Positions 1 to 8,791 are shown, counted from the first letter of the stretch. The stretch is 64,000 bases of DNA from Hornefia porci (GCF_001940235.1 NZ_MJIE01000001.1:2108001-2172000), one strand, 5' to 3'. Translations and numbers: made by a program. The notes: generated by a model not told the origin, from the letters alone.

Positions 1-558
1 AAGGGTGACAAGACCTATGATACAGACGAGTACCCCAGACGGGACGCGTCCTATGAAGCACTGGCGAAGCTGAAGCCCACTTTCAAGGAGGGCGGAACTG
101 TGACAGCCGGTAACGCGTCGGGCATGAACGACGCCGCGTCAGGAGTGATTCTGATGTCTGAGGATCAGGCCCGGGCTCTGGGAGTTCCGATTATGGCGAG
201 GATCGTTTCTGTCGCTACGACCGGAGTCGCACCGGAGATGATGGGAATCGGCCCGATCAGCGCAAGCCACAGCGCCCTGGCGAAGGCCGGAATGACCATG
301 GATCAGATGGATCTGGTAGAGATTAATGAAGCGTTTGCGGCGCAGTGTCTGGCGTGCCAGAAGACTCTGGGAATCCCGGACGAAAAACTGAATGTCAACG
401 GCAGCGGTATTTCACTGGGACATCCTGTGGGAGCAACCGGTTCCCGGCTTGTGATCACCCTGATGTACGAGCTGAAGAGAAGAAAGCAGAAATACGGACT
501 TGCCACACTGTGCGCCGGAGGCGGCATGGGAACGGCAGTTATCATTGAAATGGCGTAA
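1..558 (+). CDS. Acetyl-CoA acetyltransferase (thiolase), C-terminal part
   Basis: This is the last 185 residues of a thiolase; the N-terminal part with the nucleophilic cysteine lies before the window. The frame is open from base 1. Visible family motifs are NEAFAAQ, GHPVGATG (catalytic His) and the C-terminal CAGGGMGTA loop with the second catalytic Cys. Thiolases condense two acetyl-CoA to acetoacetyl-CoA or cleave it, in the cytoplasm. Here it heads, or sits within, a fermentation operon with CoA-transferase, 3-hydroxyacyl-CoA dehydrogenase and crotonase genes, so cleavage or formation of acetoacetyl-CoA is the likely job. A second complete thiolase lies at 56541-57728. The family is certain; chain-length preference cannot be read from this fragment. 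Confidence 0.95.
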   Translation, partial: KGDKTYDTDEYPRRDASYEALAKLKPTFKEGGTVTAGNASGMNDAASGVILMSEDQARALGVPIMARIVSVATTGVAPEMMGIGPISASHSALAKAGMTMDQMDLVEINEAFAAQCLACQKTLGIPDEKLNVNGSGISLGHPVGATGSRLVITLMYELKRRKQKYGLATLCAGGGMGTAVIIEMA

Positions 559-616
559 AGCCGGAAAAAAACAGCAGAGCAGAACGAGAACAGCAACAGC
601 AGAAAGGAAAAAGAAA

Positions 617-1999
617 ATGAGTAAGGATTTTGGATTGTTCGCACCGGTAAACGGTATCTATGATGAATACAAAAGCAAGCTGATTACGGCGAAGGAAGCC
701 GCGTCAATGGTCAAATCGGGCATGTATCTCCATTTCGGCCTGATGAACGGAATTGTCGTGGACATTCAGGAAGCCCTGGCCGAAAGAACCGAGGAACTGG
801 AAGACGTTACGATTATACAGACTATGTGGTCCTACGGGGAAAAACCTCCTGTATTGAAAAATGACCCCCATGCGGAGCACTTCCACTGCGCCAGCACTCA
901 CCTGACCAAGCAGGAGCGCGCAGCGAACAAAGACGGAAACTTCTGGTTCCTGCCGGTTCAGTTCAGAGAGAACCCGAAACTGCACAGAGAGTGCAGACCT
1001 ACTTATGACATTGCATTCCTGCAGGTCGCGCCGATGGATGCTTCAGGAAACTTCAATATCGGACCGCAGGTTGCAGAATACTGGGGTGTTTTCCAGAACT
1101 GCGACAAGATCATCGTCGAAGTGAATGAGAATCTGATTGTGACGCACGGCGTAGGGAACTATCTGAATATCAATCAGGTGGATTACATCGTGGAAGGCAG
1201 CAATACTCCAATGCCGACTATCGGCTCCAAAGTGCCGACTGATATCGACAGGAGAATGGCGGAAAACATCGTGGAGCATCTGGAGGACGGAGCGACTCTG
1301 CAGCTGGGGAACGGAGCGTTCCCGAACTGTGTGGGAAGCCTGATTGTGGACTCGAACCTGAAGGATCTGGGATGTCATACGGAAATGTTCGTAGATGCGT
1401 ATCTCAAACTCTATGAGGCGGGTAAACTCACCAATATGAAGAAGGGAATCAACCAGGGGAAGATGACATTCACCTTCGCGCAGGGAACTGAGGATCTTTA
1501 CAAATGGATGGACAACAATCCGATGATGATGTCCGCTCCTGTGGATTATGTCAATAATGTAGATGTCATTGCGTCAAACCACAAAATGACTTCAATCAAC
1601 AGCTGTCTGCAGATTGATCTGTTCGGGCAGGTGAATTCCGAGTCCTCCGGACTGCAGCACATCGGCGGAACCGGCGGCCAGCTTGACTTTGTGATGGGAG
1701 CCTTCCAGTCGGAAGGCGGCAAGAGCTTCCTTTGTACTCCCTCAACACGCACGCTGAAGGACGGGACAGTGGAATCTCTGATCATGCCGACGCTGCCGCA
1801 GGGATCCATCGTATCGACACCGAGAAGCGGCGTGCACTATATCGTGACAGAATACGGCGCGGTCAACCTGAAGGGTAAGACTACCTATGAAAGAGCGAAG
1901 CTGCTGATTTCCGTCGCTCACCCGGATTTCAGAGCCGAACTGGAGGAAGAGGCGCAGAAGATGGGTATCTGGCCGACGAGCAGCAAGGTGATGAAATAA
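617..1999 (+). CDS. Acyl-CoA:carboxylate CoA-transferase (acetyl-CoA hydrolase/transferase family)
   Basis: The 460-residue protein moves CoA between acyl groups through a glutamyl-CoA thioester. Visible marks are the HTEMF segment, where Glu256 aligns with the catalytic glutamate of 4-hydroxybutyrate and butyryl-CoA CoA-transferases, and the glycine-rich GGTGGQLDF segment that binds the acyl-CoA. The ATG at 617 is chosen because it follows an AGGAAA-type site and gives the usual family length; an in-frame extension to 500 lies over the thiolase end and is not needed. Next to 4-hydroxybutyryl-CoA dehydratase (6919-8400) a 4-hydroxybutyrate:acetyl-CoA transferase role (AbfT-like) is attractive. 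Butyrate or a 2-hydroxyacid as substrate is equally possible, so substrate is inference. Confidence 0.88.
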   Translation: MSKDFGLFAPVNGIYDEYKSKLITAKEAASMVKSGMYLHFGLMNGIVVDIQEALAERTEELEDVTIIQTMWSYGEKPPVLKNDPHAEHFHCASTHLTKQERAANKDGNFWFLPVQFRENPKLHRECRPTYDIAFLQVAPMDASGNFNIGPQVAEYWGVFQNCDKIIVEVNENLIVTHGVGNYLNINQVDYIVEGSNTPMPTIGSKVPTDIDRRMAENIVEHLEDGATLQLGNGAFPNCVGSLIVDSNLKDLGCHTEMFVDAYLKLYEAGKLTNMKKGINQGKMTFTFAQGTEDLYKWMDNNPMMMSAPVDYVNNVDVIASNHKMTSINSCLQIDLFGQVNSESSGLQHIGGTGGQLDFVMGAFQSEGGKSFLCTPSTRTLKDGTVESLIMPTLPQGSIVSTPRSGVHYIVTEYGAVNLKGKTTYERAKLLISVAHPDFRAELEEEAQKMGIWPTSSKVMK

Positions 2000-2092
2000 C
2001 CCGAATCCCTGAGCGCAGGCATCAGAGAATGAATGCAACAGAACCTGAACAGAGCGGATTCGCAATGAATACAGAAAGCGTTGGTGACAATT

Positions 2093-2950
2093 ATGATTAA
2101 AAAAATAGGTGTAGTCGGAGCCGGTATGATGGGCGCGGAAATCGCACTTTGCTTCGCGAGGAGCGGGTACGAGACCATGCTGAACGACATCAGCCTGGAA
2201 TTCGCGGAACGCGGAAAACAGAAAATTGCGGGCGTGATGGACAAAAACATCAGAAAAGGCAGAGCGACGGAGGAAGATAAACAGGCAGCTCTGGACAGAG
2301 TGCATCCTACCGGAGCGCTGGAGGACCTTGCAGACTGCGATCTGATCATTGAAGCGGTACTGGAGGTCTGGGATGTGAAAAAGGACGTCCATCAGACGCT
2401 GGATAAGCTGTGCAAGGGCAGCACGATTATCGCGAGCAACACATCGTCCATGTCGATCAGCAAGCTGGCATCCTGCGTCGGACCGGACAGAAAAGGGCAG
2501 TTTATCGGAACTCACTTCAATTCGCCGGCGAGTGTGATGAAACTGGTGGAAGTGATCCCCGGACTTCTGACAGAGGATGAAACGGCAGAGGAGGTTACAG
2601 AACTGCTGGAAGAGATCGGCAAGGTGCCGGTCCGGGTGAAGGATGTGGTCGGCTTCGGGCTGAACAGGATTTTTCACTGCATGTACGGCGAGGCATGCCG
2701 CCTCGTTGAGGAGGGCGTCTGCTCGGTAGAGGACGTGGACAAAATATGCAGGTATGGTCTGGGACATCCTATGGGAATTTTCGCGCTGCTGGATATCACC
2801 GGACATGATCTGAACCTTGAGGTGGATGAAATTCTGTTCGAGGCGTACGGCGACCGCTTCCGCCCGAGTCCGCAGCTCCACCGTCTGGTGGATTCCGGAA
2901 GGCTCGGACGGAAGACCGGCGCCGGGTTCTATGACTATGAGGAGAAATAA
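2093..2950 (+). CDS. hbd: 3-hydroxyacyl-CoA dehydrogenase (3-hydroxybutyryl-CoA dehydrogenase)
   Basis: This 285-residue NAD(P)-dependent enzyme interconverts 3-hydroxybutyryl-CoA and acetoacetyl-CoA. The Rossmann motif GAGMMGAEIA is at residues 9-18 and the C-terminal helical domain is present, ending in GRKTGAGFYDY, a family hallmark. The usual HFFNPAPVMKLVE segment reads HFNSPASVMKLVE: the catalytic His and the following Glu are kept but the neighbours differ. The ATG at 2093 with GGTGA upstream is preferred over a TTG at 2081. The gene lies 93 bp after the CoA-transferase and 2 bp before the crotonase, in one operon with them. Length matches clostridial Hbd. Confidence 0.92.
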   Translation: MIKKIGVVGAGMMGAEIALCFARSGYETMLNDISLEFAERGKQKIAGVMDKNIRKGRATEEDKQAALDRVHPTGALEDLADCDLIIEAVLEVWDVKKDVHQTLDKLCKGSTIIASNTSSMSISKLASCVGPDRKGQFIGTHFNSPASVMKLVEVIPGLLTEDETAEEVTELLEEIGKVPVRVKDVVGFGLNRIFHCMYGEACRLVEEGVCSVEDVDKICRYGLGHPMGIFALLDITGHDLNLEVDEILFEAYGDRFRPSPQLHRLVDSGRLGRKTGAGFYDYEEK

Positions 2951-2952
2951 CC

Positions 2953-3720
2953 ATGGCAGGAGTCAGACTGACGAAAAAAGACGACGGTATCCTGGTTCTC
3001 AGCATAGACAGGCCGGAGGCACTTAATGCGTTGAATCGCGGCATCGTAGATGAGATTGACGAGAAAATCGATGAAATAGAAAAGGATTCGGGCGCGCGCT
3101 GCCTGATCCTGCACAGCGATAAAAATTTTGCCGCCGGCGCGGACATTAAAGCGATGGCCGAATGTGACGAGGAAGGCGCAAAAGCGTTCGCATTTTCTCC
3201 CACATATAACAGGCTGGCAGCCTTGAGGATACCCACTGTTTCCGCAATCGAGGGCTATGCCCTCGGCGGCGGAATGGAACTCGCCCTTGCGACGGATATA
3301 CGAATCGCCGGCGAAGGTGCGAAAATGGGTTTTCCGGAAGTGTCTCTGGGAATCTTCCCCGGAGCCGGAGGAACCATTCGCGCCCCGAGGCTGATCGGAG
3401 CCGCATTCGCTAAGGAACTTATCTTTTCCGGAGAGGCGGTCACAGCCGAAAGGGCGCTGCAGATGGGACTGGTGAACCGCGTAGTGCCGGATGATCGGGT
3501 CTTCGCGGAGGCATACCGCCTTGCGGGTAAAATCGCGAGACGGGGGCCTGTTGCGGTCCGGAGGGCTAAGGAGGTAATCGACCGGGGAACCGCTATGAAC
3601 GTGGAATCCGGAATCGAGCTTGAGGCGGCGGAATGGGCGAAGCTGTTCAATACCCGTGACCAGAAGGAAGGAATGCAGGCGTTTATCGCAAAAAGAAAAC
3701 CGGAATTTGAGAACCGTTGA
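2953..3720 (+). CDS. crt: Enoyl-CoA hydratase / crotonase
   Basis: The 255-residue crotonase-fold protein hydrates crotonyl-CoA to 3-hydroxybutyryl-CoA. Both catalytic glutamates of enoyl-CoA hydratases are present: one in the GGGMELALATDIRIAG segment and one in PEVSLGIFPGAGGT. The oxyanion-hole segment AAGADIKAM is near residue 60. The start codon lies 2 bp after the hbd stop, so the two genes are translationally linked. In this operon it is the step between crotonyl-CoA, which the dehydratases can supply, and 3-hydroxybutyryl-CoA. It could run in either direction. Confidence 0.93.
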   Translation: MAGVRLTKKDDGILVLSIDRPEALNALNRGIVDEIDEKIDEIEKDSGARCLILHSDKNFAAGADIKAMAECDEEGAKAFAFSPTYNRLAALRIPTVSAIEGYALGGGMELALATDIRIAGEGAKMGFPEVSLGIFPGAGGTIRAPRLIGAAFAKELIFSGEAVTAERALQMGLVNRVVPDDRVFAEAYRLAGKIARRGPVAVRRAKEVIDRGTAMNVESGIELEAAEWAKLFNTRDQKEGMQAFIAKRKPEFENR

Positions 3721-3743
3721 GTATATTGACAGGGAGGAAAAAT

Positions 3744-4979
3744 ATGTCTGAGGAAGGTAAGAAAACATCATCCCGGCTGTTGAAGGAAATACAGGATAAT
3801 ACCTATGCCAGAGCCTGGGAAGCAAAAGAAAAAGGCGAACCGGTGGTGTGGGCGACCTCCATCTGTCCTGACGAGCTGCTGAATGCAATGGATCTGGCGA
3901 CGGTGTATCCGGAGAATCAGGCCGGAGTCATCGGCGCCCGGAAGGAGGCAATGAAATTCATCGATCAGGCGGAGGGCGTCGGATACGGTCCGGACACCTG
4001 CTCCTACGCGAGAGTGAACATGGGCTATGTGGATCTGCAGCAGTCGGATTCTCAGGATATTCCGCTTCCCGACCTGATTTTTTCCAGCACAAATATTTGT
4101 TACACCGTACAGAAATGGTATGAAAATCTGTCGAAAAAGCTGAATATCCCGATGATTCTCTTCGACATGCCGTTCAACCATGAGTACGAGGTGACCGATG
4201 AAGCGACCGCGTACATCCGTGCGCAGCTTGAACATGCGATCACCCAGCTGGAGGAGTTCACCGGACGGAAGATGGATTACGATAAGCTTGCCCACGCGAT
4301 GGAGATCAACAATGAGACCTGCGAGTGGTGGAAAAAGGCAACGGATATGGGACGTTTCCGCCCGTCGCCGCTGGACGGCTTCAAGATGTTCAACTATATG
4401 GCTCTGATGGTGGCGAACCGCAGTTTCGAGGACAGCCGCGACTGCTTCCGTCTCTGGTACGAGGAGCTGGAGCAGAGGAAGGCCGAAGGGAAAGGCCCGT
4501 GGAGCAGCGCCGAGGAGCAGTACCGGATCATCTGGGACGGAATCGCCTGCTGGCCGCATCTTTCCACAACCTACAAGCTGCTGAAGAAATACGGCATCAA
4601 CATGGTGACCTCCACTTATCCCCAGAGCTGGTATAAGGTTTATGAAACTAACGATCTGGACGGCATGGCCAGAAGCTATACCGGAAATTACGCCAACCGC
4701 AATCTGGATTTCGGGGAAACGAGTATGGAAGAGCGGATAAAGAATTTCGATATCGACGGCGTTCTGTTCCACACGAATCGCAGCTGTAAGCTGATGGACT
4801 TCCGGACCTATGAGGTGCAGCGGCGCATTCTCGCCAAGACAGGATGCCCATCGGTGGTGTTCGACGGCGACCAGACGGATCCCCGGGTCTTTTCCGAGGG
4901 CCAGTATGAGACGAGAGTCCAGGCGCTGATGGAGATGATGGACAAGTACAAAGAGCAGAAGAGAAAGGGGGAACTGTAA
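3744..4979 (+). CDS. 2-hydroxyacyl-CoA dehydratase, alpha subunit
   Basis: The 411-residue protein belongs to the HgdA/FldB/HadB/LcdA family. It forms a heterodimer with the next gene product and removes water from an (R)-2-hydroxyacyl-CoA by a ketyl-radical mechanism after ATP-driven one-electron activation. Cysteines that could bind the [4Fe-4S] cluster sit in the segments DTCSYARV, TNICYTV and NRSCKLMD. Length matches the HadB/FldB type (about 406-408) better than HgdA (477). ATG 3744 follows a GGGAGG site; an upstream TTG in frame is not needed. The stop overlaps the beta-subunit start by one base. The substrate (2-hydroxybutyryl-, 2-hydroxyglutaryl-, lactyl- or 2-hydroxyisocaproyl-CoA) cannot be told from sequence. 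Confidence 0.88.
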   Translation: MSEEGKKTSSRLLKEIQDNTYARAWEAKEKGEPVVWATSICPDELLNAMDLATVYPENQAGVIGARKEAMKFIDQAEGVGYGPDTCSYARVNMGYVDLQQSDSQDIPLPDLIFSSTNICYTVQKWYENLSKKLNIPMILFDMPFNHEYEVTDEATAYIRAQLEHAITQLEEFTGRKMDYDKLAHAMEINNETCEWWKKATDMGRFRPSPLDGFKMFNYMALMVANRSFEDSRDCFRLWYEELEQRKAEGKGPWSSAEEQYRIIWDGIACWPHLSTTYKLLKKYGINMVTSTYPQSWYKVYETNDLDGMARSYTGNYANRNLDFGETSMEERIKNFDIDGVLFHTNRSCKLMDFRTYEVQRRILAKTGCPSVVFDGDQTDPRVFSEGQYETRVQALMEMMDKYKEQKRKGEL

Positions 4980-6112
4980 TGAGTTACCGGGATATCATAG
5001 CGGAGCTGACCGAGGCGGGGCTCCATCCGGCGCGTACGATTGCTGCGACGCAGAAGGAAACAGGAAAAGAACTCGTCGGATGTGTTCCGTATCACACTCC
5101 GGATGAAGTGATTTATGCCGCGGGAGCGGTTCCCGTCGGACTCTGGGGCGGAGCTCCCGAATTCAAGCTGGCGGACCGCTACCTTCAGAGCTTCTGCTGC
5201 GGTCTGCTGCGGGCGGTTGTGGAATATTCCCTGAACGGGACGTACGACTGCCTGAAAGCGGTTGTGGTTCCGACCTTCTGCGACTCCATGAAATGTACGC
5301 TTGAGAACCTGAAGCTTTCAATGCCGGAAGGTATTCCCGTGTTTGGAATGTCCTACGGACAGCAGCGGAAAATCAAGGCGGGGAGAGATTTCACGATCAG
5401 CGAGTACAAAAGAATCCGCCGGGAGATGGAAAAACTTCTGGGCGTTGTCATCACCGATGAGAAGGTGGAAGCGGCGTTCGGGATATATGAGGATTATCGT
5501 GCGGCGATGAGGCGGTTTGAGCGGGAGGCGGCACGGCATCCGGAAATCGTGTCTTCCCGTGAGAGAATGATGATCATCAAGGCGGGTCTGTTCATGGACA
5601 AGGCTTTGTACACAAAGAAAATCGAGCAGATCTGTCAGGGACTGGAGGAAGAGCCGGAGGGAACCTTCGACGGCAAGAGAGTAGTCATTACCGGGATCAT
5701 GGCAGAGCCGCCGGAAATCTTGGAAATTTTCGATGAAAGCGGACTGGCTGTTGTTGCGGACGAAATGTCGCTGGGCTCCCGACTCTGGAGAGCACCTGCG
5801 AGAAACGATGTGGACGACATTTACGAGCGTATGGCGTACCGCTATGCCGATACGGAGGCAGACACGTTCATGTACGAGCCTGAGAAAAAGCGGGGACAGT
5901 ATATGCTGAAACTGGCCGAGCAGTACAATGCGGACGCGATCGTGGTGATGATGATGAAGTTCTGTGATCCGGAGCAGTATGATTATCCGATCTACAAGGC
6001 AGAGCTGGAGGCCGCCGGGATCCCGTTCCTGTATATGGAGGTGGATCAGCAGACGACGGGATTCGAGCAGCTGCGGACACGGATTCAGAGCTTCTGTGAG
6101 ATGCTGATGTAG
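4979..6112 (+). CDS. 2-hydroxyacyl-CoA dehydratase, beta subunit
   Basis: The 377-residue partner of the preceding subunit has the length usual for HgdB/HadC/FldC (374-379). Candidate cluster-binding cysteines lie in VGCVPYHTP near the N-terminus, SFCCGLL, PTFCDSMKC and MKFCDPEQYD near the C-terminus. The segment HTPDEVIYAAGAVPVGLWGG is typical of the family. The start codon overlaps the alpha-subunit stop by one base, which favours equal expression. The activator gene follows after 22 bp. Together the three genes form a complete, self-contained 2-hydroxyacyl-CoA dehydratase system. Confidence 0.9.
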   Translation: MSYRDIIAELTEAGLHPARTIAATQKETGKELVGCVPYHTPDEVIYAAGAVPVGLWGGAPEFKLADRYLQSFCCGLLRAVVEYSLNGTYDCLKAVVVPTFCDSMKCTLENLKLSMPEGIPVFGMSYGQQRKIKAGRDFTISEYKRIRREMEKLLGVVITDEKVEAAFGIYEDYRAAMRRFEREAARHPEIVSSRERMMIIKAGLFMDKALYTKKIEQICQGLEEEPEGTFDGKRVVITGIMAEPPEILEIFDESGLAVVADEMSLGSRLWRAPARNDVDDIYERMAYRYADTEADTFMYEPEKKRGQYMLKLAEQYNADAIVVMMMKFCDPEQYDYPIYKAELEAAGIPFLYMEVDQQTTGFEQLRTRIQSFCEMLM

Positions 6113-6134
6113 TGGCAGGGCGAGGAGATAACAA

Positions 6135-6908
6135 ATGTTTTTAGGCGTTGATATAGGGTCCTCATCGTCCAAGGTCGCGATTCTGGATGGTGATAAGAAT
6201 TTGAGGGCGGTTCAGATTATCAATCTCGGAACCGGAACTGACGCGCCGGTGGAAGCCCGGCGCCGCGCTCTGGAGGAGGCCGGGATCACAGAGGCAGAAA
6301 TCGAAGCCGCGGTTGTTACGGGCTACGGCCGGATCAACTACAAAAAAGCGGACAGGCAGATTACGGAGATCAGCTGCCATGCGAAGGGCGTCACTTATCT
6401 TGCACCGAACGCCAGAACGATTGTGGACATCGGAGGACAGGACGCCAAGGTCATCAAGCTGGGTGAAGACGGCAAGGTCCGGAACTTTGTGATGAATGAA
6501 AAATGCGCGGCCGGAACCGGACGTTTCCTGGAGGTGATGGCCCGCGTGCTGGGATGCGAGCTTGGGGAGTTATCCGATCTTGCGGAAAAGTCCACCAGAG
6601 AGGTTGCGATCAGCAGCGTCTGCACAGTGTTTGCAGAGAGTGAAGTGATTTCCAGACTGGCGTCGGGAGAGACGACCGCAGATGTGGCGAGAGGCGCGCA
6701 TGTGGCGATTTCAAAGCGCGTGGCCGGATTGTGCAACCGGATCCAGTATGAGCTGGAAATTGTAATGACCGGAGGGGTCGCGCTGAACGGCAATGTTGTA
6801 GACGCTCTTTCTATAGAGCTTGGCTATCCTGTGCATGTGGTGCCTCACTGCCAGGCGGCCGGTGCGATCGGCGCGGCGTTGTTTGCTTATGAATCGAAGA
6901 GAAAGTAG
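6135..6908 (+). CDS. 2-hydroxyacyl-CoA dehydratase activator (archerase, BadF/BadG/HgdC family)
   Basis: The 257-residue ASKHA-fold ATPase injects one electron into the dehydratase at the cost of ATP. The nucleotide-binding segment GVDIGSSSSKVAIL lies at the N-terminus. The two cysteines that hold the [4Fe-4S] cluster between homodimer subunits are in NEKCAAGTGRF and SSVCTVFAESEV. Phosphate-binding segments DIGGQDAK and TGGVALNGNVV are present. Length matches HgdC/HadI (260-266). The gene lies immediately downstream of the two dehydratase subunits, as in known clusters, and 10 bp before the 4-hydroxybutyryl-CoA dehydratase gene. Confidence 0.94.
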   Translation: MFLGVDIGSSSSKVAILDGDKNLRAVQIINLGTGTDAPVEARRRALEEAGITEAEIEAAVVTGYGRINYKKADRQITEISCHAKGVTYLAPNARTIVDIGGQDAKVIKLGEDGKVRNFVMNEKCAAGTGRFLEVMARVLGCELGELSDLAEKSTREVAISSVCTVFAESEVISRLASGETTADVARGAHVAISKRVAGLCNRIQYELEIVMTGGVALNGNVVDALSIELGYPVHVVPHCQAAGAIGAALFAYESKRK

Positions 6909-6918
6909 AGGTGTGAGA

Positions 6919-8400
6919 ATGCCGTTAATGACAGGAGAACAATATATAGAAAGTCTGCGCAGACTGAAGACCAGAGTCTACATGTTCGGCGAGCAGGTGG
7001 GGAACTGGGTGGATCATCCGATCATCCGCCCGTCCATCAACAGCGTTGCGATGACCTACGATCTGGCGCAGGATCCGGAGTACGCGGACCTGATGACCGC
7101 GAAATCCTCCCTGACCGGCAAGACGATCAACCGGTTCACCCATCTGCACCAGAGCACGGACGATCTTGTTCGCAAGGTGAAGATGCAGAGGCTTCTGGGA
7201 CAAAAGACGGGCGCGTGCTTTCAGCGCTGTGTGGGGATGGACGCGTTCAACGCGGTGTTCTCCACGACCTATGAGCTGGACGAGGCGAGGGGCACAAAGT
7301 ATCACGAGAACTTTGTGAAGTTCCTGGAGATGATCCAGGACGAGGATCTGGTGGTGGACGGCGCGATGACGGACCCCAAGGGAGACCGGGGTAAAGCGCC
7401 CCACGCGCAGCCGGACAAAGATCTGTTTCTGCGGATCGTGGAGCGCCGGCCGGACGGGATTGTGGTGCGCGGAGCCAAAGCGCATCAGACCGGAGCGGTC
7501 AATTCCCACTGGCACCTGATCATGCCCACCATCGCCATGCGGGAGGCGGACGCGGATTACGCGGTATCCTTCGCCTGCCCCAGTGATGCGGAGGGGCTGT
7601 TCATGGTATACGGCCGCCAGTCCTGCGACACCCGGAAGCTGGAGGATCCCTGCTCCGTCGATGTGGGGAACAGCCGGTTCGGCGGACAGGAGGCGCTGGT
7701 GGTCTTCGACGATGTGTTCATTCCCAATGAGTATGTGTTCATGGCCGGGGAATATGAGTTCGCGGGCATGATGGTGGAACGGTTCGCCGGATACCACCGG
7801 CAGAGCTACGGCGGCTGCAAGGTGGGCGTCGGAGACGTTGTCATCGGCGCGGCGGCGCTGGCGGCGGAATACAACGGAGCGGAAAAGGCTTCTCACATCA
7901 AGGACAAGCTTATCGAGATGACTCATCTGAATGAGACGCTGTTCTGCTGCGGCATCGCCTGCTCGGCTGAAGGGCATCCCACCAAGGCGGGAAACTACCA
8001 GATCGATCTGCTGCTGGCGAATGTCTGCAAACAGAATGTGACGCGCTTTCCGTACGAAATCGTCCGTCTGGCGGAGGACATTGCCGGAGGGTTGATGGTA
8101 ACGATGCCGTCCCAGAAGGATTTTGAATCGGAGCTGCCGGCGGGAAGAGGAGGAGAATCCGTTGGTGAGATCTGCCGGAAGTACTTTGCGACCCGGGAAG
8201 ATGTGGATGTTGAGGACCGTCAGAAGGTGCTCCGGCTGCTGGAGAACCTGTGTCTGGGAACCGCCGCGGTGGGGTACCGCACAGAATCCATGCACGGTGC
8301 GGGATCGCCTCAGGCGCAGCGCATCATGATTTCCCGGCAGGGGAATATTCAGGGAAAGAAAGACCTTGCCAGAGCGATCGCCGGAATAGAAAAAAGATAG
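6919..8400 (+). CDS. abfD: 4-hydroxybutyryl-CoA dehydratase / vinylacetyl-CoA delta-isomerase
   Basis: The 493-residue FAD and [4Fe-4S] enzyme converts 4-hydroxybutyryl-CoA to crotonyl-CoA. Cys100, Cys104, His293 and Cys300 correspond, with an offset of one, to the cluster ligands Cys99, Cys103, His292 and Cys299 of the Clostridium aminobutyricum enzyme, so the unusual His-ligated cluster is conserved. ATG 6919 with GAGGTG upstream is chosen; an in-frame GTG lies 6 bp earlier. In GABA or 4-hydroxybutyrate fermenters AbfD acts with 4-hydroxybutyrate dehydrogenase, CoA-transferase, crotonase, Hbd and thiolase; all these activities have candidates here. It is the last gene of the operon. Confidence in the family is very high. 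Confidence 0.95.
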   Translation: MPLMTGEQYIESLRRLKTRVYMFGEQVGNWVDHPIIRPSINSVAMTYDLAQDPEYADLMTAKSSLTGKTINRFTHLHQSTDDLVRKVKMQRLLGQKTGACFQRCVGMDAFNAVFSTTYELDEARGTKYHENFVKFLEMIQDEDLVVDGAMTDPKGDRGKAPHAQPDKDLFLRIVERRPDGIVVRGAKAHQTGAVNSHWHLIMPTIAMREADADYAVSFACPSDAEGLFMVYGRQSCDTRKLEDPCSVDVGNSRFGGQEALVVFDDVFIPNEYVFMAGEYEFAGMMVERFAGYHRQSYGGCKVGVGDVVIGAAALAAEYNGAEKASHIKDKLIEMTHLNETLFCCGIACSAEGHPTKAGNYQIDLLLANVCKQNVTRFPYEIVRLAEDIAGGLMVTMPSQKDFESELPAGRGGESVGEICRKYFATREDVDVEDRQKVLRLLENLCLGTAAVGYRTESMHGAGSPQAQRIMISRQGNIQGKKDLARAIAGIEKR

Positions 8401-8432
8401 AAATGCGGTGCGGAAGCGTCGGAATGCATGAA

Positions 8433-8510
8433 GAGGGGCTGTCTCACAGTTGATTTAAATATCAGCTGGAGCGACGGCTCCTTCTTTTTGATAGTTGTGC
8501 GACAGCCCTC
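8433..8510 (+). repeat. MITE-like inverted repeat enclosing a terminator hairpin
   Basis: GAGGGGCTGTCTCACA at the left end is matched by TGTGCGACAGCCCTC at the right end, allowing one gap and one mismatch. GGCTGTC-type ends are common at termini of clostridial insertion sequences. Inside, GGAGC-GAC-GGCTCC is followed by TTCTTTTTG, which could act as the terminator of the operon ending at 8400. No clear target duplication is seen. Confidence 0.5.
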
Positions 8511-8763
8511 CCTTTGTTTTGCCGGGACAGCCGGAACAGTCAGGGCAGTGCCATCGCTTTCTCCTCGTCACTAACGTCCTCTGTGCGGTTAAAAATATAA
8601 CAAAATGAATAACAATTCATAACAAGCAATACTTCGCCAATGAATTGTCAAGCTGTTTGATGCAGATTTAACAAGCGAACGAAGGATAGACGATTGTTTG
8701 TCATTTGACTATCGAAAATGCATAAAAATTCACAAAAACATGACTTTTTTTGAGATAAAGTAC

Positions 8764-8791
8764 TTGCATTCTTCCTTTCGAGTGGTATAAT
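8764..8791 (+). promoter_or_regulatory. Sigma-A-type promoter of the alcohol dehydrogenase gene
   Basis: TTGCAT (8764-8769), a 16-base spacer and TATAAT (8786-8791) lie 68 bases before the start codon. They indicate that the dehydrogenase is transcribed separately from the operon upstream. Confidence 0.65.

Noticed and set aside
2796..3888. Long minus-strand open frames over hbd and the crotonase gene
   Set aside because: They are antisense shadows of high-GC coding sequence, show no family similarity and lack ribosome binding sites.
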